NCBI RefSeq assembly: GCF_905475345.1
Contig: NC_066602.1
Span: forward strand, 4,424,814-4,488,813
Direction: 5' to 3'
From: Vespula vulgaris
Lineage: Eukaryota; Arthropoda; Insecta; Hymenoptera; Vespidae
Length of the DNA stretch: 64,000 nucleotides
The notes under the pieces were generated by a model, which did not search any database, was not told where the DNA came from, and saw nothing but the letters and a program-made list of their open reading frames with translations. This document shows positions 49,201 through 61,361 of the stretch, piece by piece. The translations under genes were made by a program, and so were the position numbers. Within the stretch, counting starts at the first letter, position 1, and each line of letters opens with the position of its first letter.

Positions 49201-49214
49201 GTTGTTATGGAAAC
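49201..49214 (+). promoter_or_regulatory. X-box (RFX-type) motif
   Basis: GTTGTTATGGAAAC fits the consensus RYYNYYWWRRNRAC on both strands. It lies just upstream, in minus-strand sense, of the candidate first exon at 49159-49190. Confidence 0.5.
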
Positions 49215-49687
49215 CTTCACGATTCGATTCGTTAAATGGGCTTCGGAGTTTCATTGAATTTTGTATTTTAGTCGACTTTTATTAATTGAATTCATAATTT
49301 CCAATTCTTCTTTTAAAAAGGATTATATAATAAAATTTTCTATTAAAAAGGAATAATTATTCATAAATAAGATAAAAAAACGAGTAGATAATGGAATTAA
49401 ATTTGAATTAATTACGTTTTTTAAATTATATTGCATAGATTTTCAATATTTACGAAAATAAAATAAGAATATCAATTAGTCTACACATATCATTTATTAT
49501 TCTTTTTTTACACATCAATGATTCTACGATCGTTGGTCCTCGATCGATGATCTCTATTACTCCTTCAATCACTTTGTACGTGAATCGAGTTATATCAATG
49601 AAAATGATGAAAATCGATGAAAACCGAATGAAAACATACATATATACATACGTGTGTGTGTGTTTGTACACACTCGCGCACGCACAC

Positions 49688-49697
<10 letters not shown>

Positions 49698-49739
<42 letters not shown>
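49698..49739. repeat. (AT)n microsatellite
   Basis: About 40 bp AT run, preceded by GT, CA and CG dinucleotide tracts from 49640. Confidence 0.94.
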
Positions 49740-49741
<2 letters not shown>

Positions 49742-50182
49742 ATGAGTAAGGAAATTTATGTATCAGTCTCTTATACACAAACTGAGTTAAAAACGCTAAT
49801 AATAATAATTAATATAACAATGAACACGGACGAGTTTTTTTAAGGAGCAATTCTGGATGTGTGTTAAATAAAAAATAATAATCATGATTATGATTGATCA
49901 ATCGATTTGTGAATTGCTCAATTAAATTCTCGAAAAAATTATAAAAGAGGTATTGAAAAAGCTTCATTTCATACAGTTAACCTTAAATTCAAATTGTATA
50001 TACATATACATACGTGTGTATATATGTGAACAGAAACCTCTCTCTATTTCTATTATACACGCATACATATTACACATATACTGTGTTCATGACACACACA
50101 CACACGCAAACACATACAATAGAAGAAAATCAAATTCTAATCTTTCCTGTATTATTTTATATATATATATATATATTGTAAA

Positions 50183-50186
<4 letters not shown>

Positions 50187-50245
<59 letters not shown>

Positions 50246-50328
50246 TGTAACAGTAATAGTAATAGTAATAGTAATAGTAATAGTAATAGTAATAGTAATA
50301 GTAATAGTAATAATAATAATAATAATAA
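50187..50328. repeat. (AAT)n-(AGT)n trinucleotide array
   Basis: About 140 bp moving from AAT units to AGT (TAG) units and back. Long hydrophobic open frames across it are artefacts. Confidence 0.95.
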
Positions 50329-50820
50329 AAACTTCATTATAAAAATGTTTTGATCGATGATTTAAAGAAGGTCACAAAAAAAATAAAAAAATAACAGGAT
50401 CCTTAGAGCGTGCTGAATAATACTCTTATAATAGTACAGTAGGTGTATATACATGATTTGTCTTAATTAATAATTCTTTTTATACACTAAAAAAGAGAAA
50501 AAAATGCATGTACGAAACGAAAAACAACAAAAAGTGAAATATAAACGAATATCTTTCATGGCGTAACCTAAAAATGGAACGTTTAATAATTGAAAAGATC
50601 TATGAGAAGAATAATCTTATCATTGATTTGATTTTGTTTGTTTGCTAATTATTTTGTCTTTTTTGTTTCCTTCTTTTATTCACACAAGCTCGTACTTACT
50701 TCGAATCTTCGAACAAACGTAATATTATTATTATTTTTTTTTTCTTGGCATTTTTTCACATTACCATGCACACAACATACTAATTAACAAACAGTCATTC
50801 GTACTTTTTTTTATTTCTAA

Positions 50821-50821
<1 letters not shown>

Positions 50822-50899
<78 letters not shown>

Positions 50900-50900
50900 A
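50822..50900. repeat. (CT)n microsatellite
   Basis: About 75 bp of CT repeat in the gene-poor region between ZC2HC1 and Pcl. Confidence 0.95.
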
Positions 50901-51320
50901 TTTGTCTGTCTATTCATAGTTAATCAGCATGATTTTTTTAAATCTTTTTCAGAAATTATTTCTCTCTACCGAACATGTTTGATATAGAACAGACTTCGAA
51001 ATTCCCAGTATATAATTCACATACTATATCTTTCTACATTATCTAAAGAAGATATTTGATCACAATTTGTCGTTATTTAATTAAATTTTTAACGGAATAT
51101 TTAAACAAAGAAAAAATTAAAAAGAAAATAAAAGAAAAATTAATTAATGTCGGTAATATATCGACACAGAAGCGTCATGCTTATACACATAGGCGAATAT
51201 TTGGCATGTTTTTGGTCTTTTATAGTGAATATTTATAGTATGTAGTTAGTAATTTAACAATTATAAATATATTATACTATTTATCAATGAGATCGACGTT
51301 AAGAGATTAATATAATGTTA

Positions 51321-51381
51321 CATATGCAAAAGCGATACGGAAATATTAAATCTGTTTATGAAACATACTTTTTTGCATATG
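51321..51381. repeat. Short inverted repeat
   Basis: CATATGCAAAA at 51321-51331 is perfectly mirrored by TTTTGCATATG at 51371-51381, with a 39-base loop. No known RNA family or miRNA was recognised. Confidence 0.5.
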
Positions 51382-54300
51382 GCATAACGCTTCTGAAATT
51401 TCTTATACCATTTTGTAAAACTTTGAGGTTAGGATTACAAATATTTTCATGTGATTTTTAATCGAACCTCACAAAATTATTCGCATGATTTTACAATGAA
51501 TGGAATTAACATGTGGAATGAATCGAAAGATTAAGAAAGATTTTGTTTATAAAATTTCTCAACTATATGCACATATGTATATGTAAAAAGTATCCCACAA
51601 GTATAGGTTATTTTAAAAAGGATCATGTATAGAGGAAAATTGAAACAAAGGGATGTCATCATACACATACACATGCAACACGCGCGCGCGTACCCACAAA
51701 CAACAGTATGTAATACATTTTACATACGTTAAGTGGCAGTAAACTTTGTTCTTTCTTGGTTTAATCAGAATTTTCCTTATTTAAGTTATTACAAGCCAAA
51801 ATTGATTTATTCTAACATTAAATTAATTCATTAACTTTTTTATCAAATAATGAAGATCATTAAAATATACAATTATTTTTAATTCCTAAGCCTCCGTATA
51901 GATAGCAGCAGTAGCGGTATTGAAAATTCAGTTTTCTTCTTTATCGATATGAACATTTTTTCTCGACTTATTTACCTCTTAATTATCTATTTTCTTTACT
52001 TTTATTTTTATTTTTATACTTTAATTTATTCAAGAGCGTTCTAATAAATCACTCATGTGAGCACACATATATATATGTAAATTAAAAAAAAAAGAAGAAA
52101 AAATTTATAATTAATAACTAATTTTATTAATTATTCGTTGTGACGCATGTTCCTTTGTTTTTCTTTTTTGTTAAGATTGATCTTTTTCCCTCAGATTGCA
52201 TTCGATATTTTATTTTTTTTATTTTGCTTGCAAATGTATAAAGCGGATGAAAAAAATAATAAAATAAAAAAGAGATGAATAAAAAAGAAATTGTCTTGAT
52301 ATTTGCCGACATAAAATATGTAATATATAATATCGTTATATATATTGTTATTCAGAAAAATAACTTATTAGCGTTTGGCAGTGTCCATTCTTTATATCCG
52401 TCCAACGTTATTTATATATATGGTATACACACACACACATATATATATATTTCTAGGGATGAGAAACAATATTTAATATTGTTGTATATCATATTTTTAC
52501 GTATGTTAAAAGAAAAGTATACTTGAAAAACATAATTTATGTAAATATTACATAGATCACGTTTAGAGATTAACTTTTCCTTTTTTAACCTAGACAAAAT
52601 TTCGATATTCTAAATATTATGATAATATAACAACTGAATGCGACACGATGATAATAGAACAGCAACAAATCAATATGATTACATATATTAAAGTGATAAA
52701 CATAATATATGTGTGACTTAAATCATTTCCTAATAAAAAAAGAAAAAAAAAAAAGAAAGAAGAAAAGAAAATATTCGTAGATTTCGGTACGTCAGTGATA
52801 ATTTTAATTGAAATTCATTGGTTCATATAATAAATTGATAAAAGGATTTGTAGAAAAAAAAGTATGATTTTGAAAAACCAATAAGTCAAATTAGATGAAA
52901 AATATACCACTGACATATTGAAATAAACAATATCATTTTTGTTAATACAGTTATGAGCCTCTCTACGTAGGCCAAAGTGCAAAAAAATTGCAATCCCAAT
53001 GCTATACAATAAATTCACAATCGCATTAAGAAAACCTATTCTCTTTAGATATAAGCGATTGAGATAATAAATCGTTCGCGAACATCCGCGTATGAAGATT
53101 CTCTCAATATCTAATATGTAATTTTAAAGTTGTAAAACCAGTCTAAAGTTAATCGCTTTTAAGATAACGACGAAGATGGTATCTGTAGAATCTGATACTA
53201 TTGTTAATGAATGGTTCGTTTGTTTCTTTTTTGTTTTCATTTCGGCTGTTTTAATTATATATTCGATCACAGTATAAATCTCTACTGCAACTTGTTTAAA
53301 TATTTTTATGTAGATTATTTACCACATTACGTACCATTATAAAATAGGAATGCTTGTATGCAAGAAGTATCATATTTATAATAAAAATTAAATTAAATTA
53401 AAAAACAAAGATCTGCGATTAGATAAATACAATCCAAATTTCTGAAAATTTTCTTACATAAAATTTTTATGAGCGATTAATGTTTTGTAAAATTGTACAT
53501 TAAATATGTGACCCTTTTTCTTTAAATTAGAATATAATCTCATAATAATTAAGTCATTACCAATATTTATGATTGGCTTTCATCGGATACTTTTTCCGAT
53601 TAGTATGCTCAGATCACAGACACCGTGCAATACGGATTCTAAAACATATCAAATTATGAAACATCCGGCACCATAAAGAATCTTATATATGATTTTTTAT
53701 ATCGTGTGAAAAGTCAACGAAGATAAATTAGTCAATTATCTATTATACTTCCGCAGAGTAGGTTGTTCAAACATCTAGGAGATTAATTGTAATTGTTCTT
53801 TTACTTACACGTGGTATGAAACAAGCATGTGCTTTCTTTTTTTAGTCTTGCGTAATAGGGAGCAATAATTTATTCTGCATCTTCAGCATCTTAAGCCATT
53901 AGAAGTTCTACCTCATTAGGACATCTATATGTTCGTAGTTAAACTATGCGAATACGGTCGAAGGTTCAGTGTAATAAAAATAAATTCATTTTACCATAAT
54001 TGTCTATTGTAAAATATCAATATAATTTGTTAAACTTTTTGTGTTCATGTATTTTGTATGAAGCAATGACTTAAAAGATGGTAAAGTTGCAGAAATTGAA
54101 GATCGTATGTCTTATGATTGTATTAAAAAATAATCTTTCGCAGTATGTCTGCTTCATCTTACTCTGTACTACACACTACTAACATGTACTATTACGGTAG
54201 CTCAAATGACAGGAACAACCATCTGCATCGATTCACGATTATCTTTATCATAACTATGGTTTTTGCCCTATAATTCTAAAGAGAGACAATCAATTTGTTC

Positions 54301-54988
54301 TCTAACAAAGACAGAGTCTACGTGACTTCATTTGCTTTTCACATGACCCACGTTTATTGATTTTTTAATGTTAAACTACTATACTACATTATTTACAAGA
54401 TATAACTGGTATATGCATATTTGATTCTTCTTATAAGTTCTTGGTACATTTTCAAATTTATTTTACGTGATACTCTTTTAGAGTATTTATTCAACTTTAA
54501 TGACCTAACATTTGCTTGGGTAATAAATTTGGACGGTATAATTTTAGTACGGAATCAAATACTATTATTTCAGTGGTGCACAAAAGAAAATCAAGATAAG
54601 TAAGCCCAACTTTTAAATTTCTAGAAAACTTTAATTCATTGACCAGCAATGATGGTTTTTTTTTTTTGTTTCTTTTTGATGCATGATGCAGCAACGATGC
54701 ATGATGTAAAATTTCTGAATGATAAATTTTATTAATCTATACTGTATGCTTAAAAAATCTAAACTCTAATAATATATACTTATAAGAACAATCAAACATC
54801 ATGAACCAATTAATACACATACTCATTATAGATAAATGTATTTAACGAATGGCAGTGAGTAACACAAATCGATTCGTTACGATATTCCCATCCTAAGTAT
54901 CCAGATTGTCAGATAACAGTTGTTCTCTACTCAATATTATTTGGTCGAGCATTATTACCTGACCATGATGTAAATGACATTTTCACCG

Positions 54989-55944
54989 TTAAGTGGTAAG
55001 ACTTTCCCATTCGATGAGATACTGTGTTTGACCATTAGGTCCTACCCTTTTTGCCTTGATCACAAACTTCTCACCTGCTGCTATCCTGTTGGCAGCTCCG
55101 AAGTAAATATTCACCGATGACTTAAGATCATCCAAAGATATGTCAGGAGTACTTTGTTTCATAGGCGAACATTTAGGAGAGGAAGATGCATTGCATTTCT
55201 TCTGTGGCTGTGGGTCCGGTGGTGGTAATTTTTCACTGCTTTGTCGTTGTCGTAATCTTCTTCCATTTAAGGCATAATCTACACAATTTCCAATTTGACT
55301 ACTGGCACTGCTTGAAGCACCACCACCATTGAACGAACTCCTTAAATTTCTCACAAATTCATTTTTAACTTCGTTATATCGTGCTGGCAAAATCGTAGCG
55401 GTTTTACTAGCTGTATGTTGAAATTGTTGTTGAAGCTGTTGTTGCTGTTGAGATGGTCTACCACGTCGATGTTGTCTTTTTCGTTTCACTTGTCCATTTC
55501 TGTCTATGATAATGTCTTTTTCTGATAATTGACGTTTAGTTGGACGTACTACTGGTGGTTGTGCTATCACGGGTGTCAATGGAAGAGGCAATGTAATGGG
55601 ACATTGATTATAAGGTAAAGGTGTACTGGAGCTTGCCTGATTAAGACTGCAAGGTGTACCCAACAAATCGCTGAGATTTCGAAAAGGATTGTTTTTTCCT
55701 TCAAAATCTTTTGGTGGTGGAATGAAGGAATCTAATGTTCCTCTTGAGCTTGTTTCGTCGCCACTTGTATCTGCTGGTGTCGATGGTGGCAGAGGGTGCA
55801 TTAATTCCATTGAACTGGGCACAGATAATTCGGACATACCCGAAGTGGTAGCCGGTGGTGTTGGCGGACCAGATACAGAGGTTGGAGGTGTCGGTGGTAA
55901 ATCCGATTGTTCCGAATTTCTAGATTTGCTCTAAATAGAGATAG

Positions 55945-55979
<35 letters not shown>

Positions 55980-58247
55980 GAGAGAGGGGGGGGGAAGAGA
56001 GGGAGAGAGGGAGAGGGAGAGAGAGAGAGAGAGAGGGAGAGAGAGAGAGAGAAAAGGAAAAAAGAAAACAAAAATAAAACAAGACTGTAATAACTATGAA
56101 TATTATAAGATAATTTACACAATTCATTGTTAACAGTATAATCATGTGTTACCTTGGCAATGGCATTTTTTAATAGCTTCCTAGCTTTCCTATATCTGGC
56201 CTCCCTAACACCTTGCGATTTTCCTAATGAACCATCTCCACAACCTTTCTCCCTTTTTTTATGTTTACGTAACATCCTTTCTCGAGAACTACCCAATACC
56301 ATTAATCTTCTTCTTCTTTGTAAACTTAACTTTGGAAATGGGAAAGTTTTTTTTACAAAACCACCTCCACTATATCTGTAAAAAGTTAAATATATATTCA
56401 ACTTCTTTTTTATACTCTTAGATACTTTTATATATTAATAATATATGAATTCTATAAAATACCGTTCTCTCAAAGATTGCGTGGATTGAGAAGGAGGACT
56501 TGGACTTGGACATGAACTCTGTTCTGCTTCAGAATTTTGATAAATTGTTCCTCTCATGACCACATCTGACGGATTAACAGGAATTTCCAAATTTTCTGGT
56601 GAACTTTCCTTTAGTACGTTTAACTGTTTTGTACTTTCTGGCATACATCTATAAATATATGATTGTTTCATTTAGATATTCAGTAGTGTTATAAATATTA
56701 GAAGAGATTAAAAATTATACTAACCCTGCTGATGGAGATAAATATTGTAGTCTTTTATTAGCACCCCAGCATCTACGTAACACAGAATCATCTATTATTC
56801 CAGACGCTGGAAGATTAACGATAGGACATGGAGGTGGTAATCTAACTCTAAGACCCCATATTGTGGTACGTTTTTTAATTTCTCTTCCACATTTGAATCT
56901 ATTCCTATTATTGGTTAATATAGCTAGTATTGATTCTCTGCGTACTTGAACACTAACATCTCGAATCTAGAAAATAATGTTAAGTTAGACCAAACTTCGT
57001 TTATTAACAATTATTAAAAATATAGAAATGAAATATAAGAAAAAATTTCTTACACGTGGTGGAAGTTGCAAAGAATTCCAATTGTCATTGGCATAAGGTA
57101 TAATAACCGTATCTAAATCATAATACTTTTTTGCATTGTAGACAGTCAGATTGTACAACATCAGGTGCACTAAATCGACCCATTTCAATTCCAAACGTCG
57201 TACGAATTCTTTCCCATAATTGCACATCGAACAAACAAAAACATAGAATCTGAAATGTGAATAACAAAAAAACAATGTCAGATAGTAGAAGGTCACTTTT
57301 AATTTCATCCAAATATCTTACCTATCTCCGCTGTAAAGAGGGTACCTTAAGCAACTAACACATTTTTCATGGAACCATTGTTTACAACGAGCACACTGTA
57401 ACATTTGGGTGTACCATTCTCCATTTAGACCACAATAACAATAAATTTGTTCTGCATTCACTCGATGATGTACGTCCCAACTCAACATATCAGGCTATAA
57501 TATATTACCAGTTAATAGCAATCAATATGAGAAACCTATCCGTAAATAAAATTTTATTGCCTGCAATATACTAACGTCATATGGTAATTTTGTCATATCA
57601 TCCGGAGGTGGTTGAGGTTGATCTCTACCGCTACAAACTTTCCTAATATTTACTTTAACCATACATTTCTTAATTTCTCCAGATTCACGATTTCTCGTCT
57701 GATTATCCATACATCGTTTACACATCCAATTCGTATCGCTTCTTGTTTCTTCTTTTGATACTTGAGGCTAAAAATTTTAAGACAGCATTAGAAATAATAA
57801 TCAAAGATACGATAATCAAAGAATGTAATTTAAAATATGCATACCTGATGACAAAGTTGATGGTAGCCACGGCCACATTTATCACAAACAACAATGTCAT
57901 TGTCGGTCTTGGGCTTGGATTTCTTACAGAGAACGCACATAACATCTGAATCTGGCATAGCTAATTTCGTCAGCTCTTTAACCGACGACCAAGAGGATGT
58001 ATTGTCCATAAATTTGACAAGACATCTCTCTCTAGCCAAATCCACCTAAGCATAATGTAAAAAAATGTTACAATCATCAGACAAAGAAATTCAAATAGGT
58101 TAATAATACTGATACCTCCACGACAGTGCCCAAGTAATATTTTCCATCTTTATGCTGGAGTAATACGTCGTCTCCATGAGAGAAACCCAGACGCTGTTCT
58201 CTCGTTGTACTATCCGGCGCTGCCAGACTTTCCTCAAGTTCTGACAT
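54989..58247 (-). CDS. Pcl: Polycomb-like (PHF1/MTF2/PHF19 family), PRC2 accessory factor
   Basis: Nine exons on the minus strand: 58116-58247, 57845-58045, 57576-57767, 57322-57494, 57054-57249, 56725-56966, 56463-56648, 56153-56375 and 54989-55930, giving 828 residues. Domains in order: Tudor (about 22-72), PHD1 (C81 to C130), PHD2 (C194 to C242), the extended-homologous winged-helix region (about 243-340, with RFKCGREIKKRT), a long proline/serine-rich linker with a poly-Gln run, and the C-terminal MTF2-type chromo-like domain (NIYFGAANRIAAGEKFVIKA). In the nucleus this family recruits and stimulates PRC2 for H3K27 methylation. The EH domain binds unmethylated CpG DNA and the C-terminal domain binds SUZ12. 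Two of four Tudor aromatic-cage positions look replaced. The 5' UTR probably continues across an intron, with an acceptor before 58261 and a donor at 58756. Confidence 0.95.
55935..56055 (-). repeat. (GATA)n-(GA)n repeat at a Pcl splice acceptor
   Basis: On the minus strand this is a CT/CTAT-rich run ending five bases from the TTTAG acceptor of the last Pcl exon, so the microsatellite supplies the polypyrimidine tract. Confidence 0.9.
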
Positions 58248-59069
58248 TTTCTATTCTATTTCTAAAACAACAAACCGTTATAAGAAACAATTTTTAGAAA
58301 CAATTAGAACAACAATAATCTATGGATAAAGTACAAAAATAATCGAGATCTCATTAATAGTAGCTTTTACAAAACAAAAAGTACATTCTTACAAAATATC
58401 TCTCTTTACCTTCATATAATTATAAATAAATACAATATCATTATTATCAAATTAAACGCCTTGATACAGAGATGGAACGAGGAGCTGATAAAATTTGAAG
58501 GAAAAAGAAAAAAGAAGAGAAAAGACAGGAGAATTGATTGAAAAAATAAGAGAAAAAATGAGAGAGAGAAAATGAGAGGGAAAATGTAAAAGACGGAAAA
58601 TTGAGTGATTTGGTTAGATAAAAAAAAAAGAAAAAACGATTTGTTGACCTGATGGTAAAAAAAAAACAAGAATGAAAGATAAAAGAACGATTAGGCTACA
58701 TTTCGGATACTCGAAAAGAATTTGCACACACCATTCTGCACGGAGATCTTCGTACCTCGGGGCTTTCCTCTGATAGAAATTACTTGCAACGTTCCCTCAT
58801 TTTCGAACTTGCGTCAGGTATTTGCCAATGTGTTCGGTCATAGAAAAACTCGTTGAAGTTAACGATAAAACGCCAAACGAGACGGAACGATACGATACAA
58901 GAGTAGCAGGAGGCGGAGCAGAAGCAAAAGCAGTAACGGCAGAGACGGTCAATCCGCCCCCGTCGAAAAACGACGACGCGTACTCACGCGTTGCTGCGGA
59001 TAAAAAAGCCAATCTCTATCTTCGTTCCCTTTCTTCCTTTTTTATATTTCTTTCTTCCTATATTTTTTC

Positions 59070-59113
<44 letters not shown>

Positions 59114-60644
59114 GCCCTCTCTATCTATCCATCCATCAATCTATCTATCTATGTCTTTTTTCAATTTCTTCTTTGCTTCCTCTTTTTATGGTTCTTTTAC
59201 TTCCTTCCTTCCTTTCTACCACCCTTCTCACTTTTTTCTCTCTCTTTCTTTTTATTATATGTATATTTTTTTTTAATTTTCTTACCCCCCCCTCTTCTAC
59301 CTCTTGCAATTTTGTATGTAAATCTTTTCTTTTCTTTTTTTGTTTTTATTGTTGTTTCGTTGTTGTTCTCAACCCTTGCCCGTCGTTGATTTATTTCTTT
59401 ATTTATTTATTCCCTTCCTTTTCTTCCTTTCTTTTTTCTTCTATCTTCTTTCGTGGCAAATGAACGACGAGACACGCACGGGCGGCACGCACGAGCGGCA
59501 CGCACAGGCGGCCCGTAATCACTTCCACGCGAGTCACGCGCGACAACGCGCGATGTCCGAAGACGTCGGATCACCAACACGAATTTTCCTTGATGAAATA
59601 CATCACAACCGAGAATAAGACTCGGTATACCTTTTCATTGTGTTACTTGAAAATTCGAACGAACTACGTTCGCCATCTTGGAAGAAACACTTGCTTGAAA
59701 TACTACGTTAGTCAAATATGTACTACCGGCGTTGACATGGACGTCATAGGATCGTAACCTTTAAAATTTCTGCCTTTTACCATTTATGTTTTCTTTTTTT
59801 GTAATCATGACTTTTTCTTCATTCCTAATTAAACATTTTCTAAGTATTCAATTATAACCAAATATTTTTCTAATAAGTTTCATAAACGTTCGGATTGAAT
59901 AATCTTTCAAATATTTATATAAAATATATATACGTATATACTTTATATCTCGTTTTTTTTTGTAAAGAACAGGGCCCAAAATGTTCACACTACAGAATTG
60001 ATCGCCGTATAGAATCGTATCACGATGCAGGTATAATATAAACAATTAAAAAAGTCATCGATTACGAGTCAAAATCAATATGATAATTATCATCTACGAA
60101 TTATATTAATTTTCAATATAAAAATTTACATAATTTTCGTATCAATTTTTATGTATAGTTGTTTTATAGATTAGTCAGTACGTTCTCTCTATTCGAGGTA
60201 CAGTCACGTCCATAACGTATTCAACGAATTTTTCTTGATATTATTTTCGTTAACCATAACTTCCGAAGAATAATCTGTAATTTTTTAATAATCACTGTTC
60301 ATTTATCGCAACAAAATAGTATTAAAAAGAATATCCATAAATGTTTGTAGATAACCTCAAACAAATATTTTATCAAGATTTCACATGTAAAGGATAGTTC
60401 AATAATACAATAGGCCATATTAAAAATAAATATAAGATATAATTTATTTTTCATAATATTTGCATGAAATAGATACAAATATGTGTGTATGTGTATATAT
60501 GTACAAAATCATTAAAGAACACACACGATGACAAATTTGACGGCGTATGGGAAGAGGGGTGGAATAAAAAAAGTACGTGAGAAACTGTATGCGTTTCTAT
60601 TAATTCTAATGTGACAACGAGATGTGTTCGTAATCTTGATGAGT
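58248..60644. promoter_or_regulatory. Pcl promoter/5' leader region and Lrrc57 3' side
   Basis: A minus-strand leader exon likely ends at 58756 (CCCCGAG before GTACGA). Pyrimidine-rich low-complexity sequence fills about 59020-59450. A CpG-rich block at 59460-59600 with a 13 bp tandem repeat and a YY1-like CGCCATCTT at 59671-59679 look promoter-related. TTTATT at 60442-60447 is a probable poly(A) signal for Lrrc57 on the minus strand, about 200 bp past its stop. No gene was found. Confidence 0.5.
59473..59511. repeat. Three 13 bp tandem repeats, CpG-rich
   Basis: Three consecutive copies of CACGCACGRGCGG (the third has one substitution), in the only clearly GC-rich block of the region. Confidence 0.7.
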
Positions 60645-61361
60645 TCAAAACATTTTTTTTTTCACCGCTGTATATCTTTCCATATAATCATCGTATCCTT
60701 CAACGTCAGCGAATTGTTTCATCTCGAAGAGATTCCCTGTTAACGCTAACATTGATATCTTAGATTCCTTCAATATTCTGGTTGGTATGGCATTCAATTG
60801 TAAACAATTTTCTTCTAAGCGTAACGTCTTCAGACGCGAACATTCGGCGATTCTGTCCGATATAATAGAAATTTGATTTTGATTAAGATTTAATTCGGTT
60901 ACTGAAAGTAAGAAAGCAGCGTCCGGTATAATCGTCAATTTATTCTTCGACAGATCCAATATGTCGAGATGTTTCAAATCGCAAAACATTAAAGGGAATT
61001 CGGTAATGCGATTATCAGAAAGATTAACTTGTTTTAAATGGGATAATTTTGAAAAGGAATGTGGTATCCTTTCGATGTAATTCGAACTGGCATTGAAACA
61101 TTCTAATTTTAATAAAAGACCGATAATCTCTGGTAACGTCGTAAGCCTGTTACGACTCAAATTGATCTGTTTCAACAAGGTAAACTCGCCAATCTCGTCG
61201 GGTAATCTAGTAAATTTATTCTCAGAGATATCCAAATTACGTAGAAGATGTGCCAATGTACGTAGATTCGATGGAAATTCGTCCAGTTTCTTTTGAGACA
61301 ATCTCAGTGCTCCCGTCTTCTTGGCAGTCTCGTAATGTTGTTGCAATCCAAAATTACCCAT
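60645..61361 (-). CDS. Lrrc57: Leucine-rich repeat-containing protein 57
   Basis: A single uninterrupted exon of 238 codons plus stop, nearly the length of human LRRC57 (239). It begins MGNFGLQQHYETAKKTGALR, matching the family start; Gly2 gives a possible N-myristoylation site. Leucine-rich repeats follow from about residue 37 to 200, each with the LxxLxLxxNxL pattern (NLDISENKFTRLPDEIG, QINLSRNRLTTLPEIIG, DILDLSKNKLTIIP). The C-terminus has the conserved YDDYMERYTAVKKKMF. The vertebrate protein is a probable membrane-associated adaptor of unsettled function. The lack of introns, in a window where other genes have three to twelve exons, is notable, but there are no disruptions, so it is not a decayed retrocopy. 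Confidence 0.95.
   Translation of the reverse strand: MGNFGLQQHYETAKKTGALRLSQKKLDEFPSNLRTLAHLLRNLDISENKFTRLPDEIGEFTLLKQINLSRNRLTTLPEIIGLLLKLECFNASSNYIERIPHSFSKLSHLKQVNLSDNRITEFPLMFCDLKHLDILDLSKNKLTIIPDAAFLLSVTELNLNQNQISIISDRIAECSRLKTLRLEENCLQLNAIPTRILKESKISMLALTGNLFEMKQFADVEGYDDYMERYTAVKKKMF

Larger units (their letters stand above)
48104..54988. other. Gene-poor region between ZC2HC1 (-) 5' end and Pcl (-) 3' end
   Basis: This 6.9 kb stretch holds no convincing gene. Its left end contains the ZC2HC1 5' leader: an acceptor before 48159 and a candidate first exon near 49159-49190 with donor GTAAGT. TTTATT at 54728-54733 is a likely minus-strand poly(A) signal for Pcl, about 260 bp past its stop. 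Between these lie a foldback repeat (48161-48411), AT, AAT and CT arrays, and a short palindrome at 51321-51381. All longer open frames are low-complexity. Confidence 0.6.

Noticed and set aside
50152..50342. Long poly-Ile/Val and poly-Leu frames
   Set aside because: Translations of the AAT/AGT microsatellite.
58822..59463. 213-codon plus-strand frame
   Set aside because: Mostly Ser/Leu/Phe from CT-rich simple sequence, antisense to the Pcl leader, with no family similarity.
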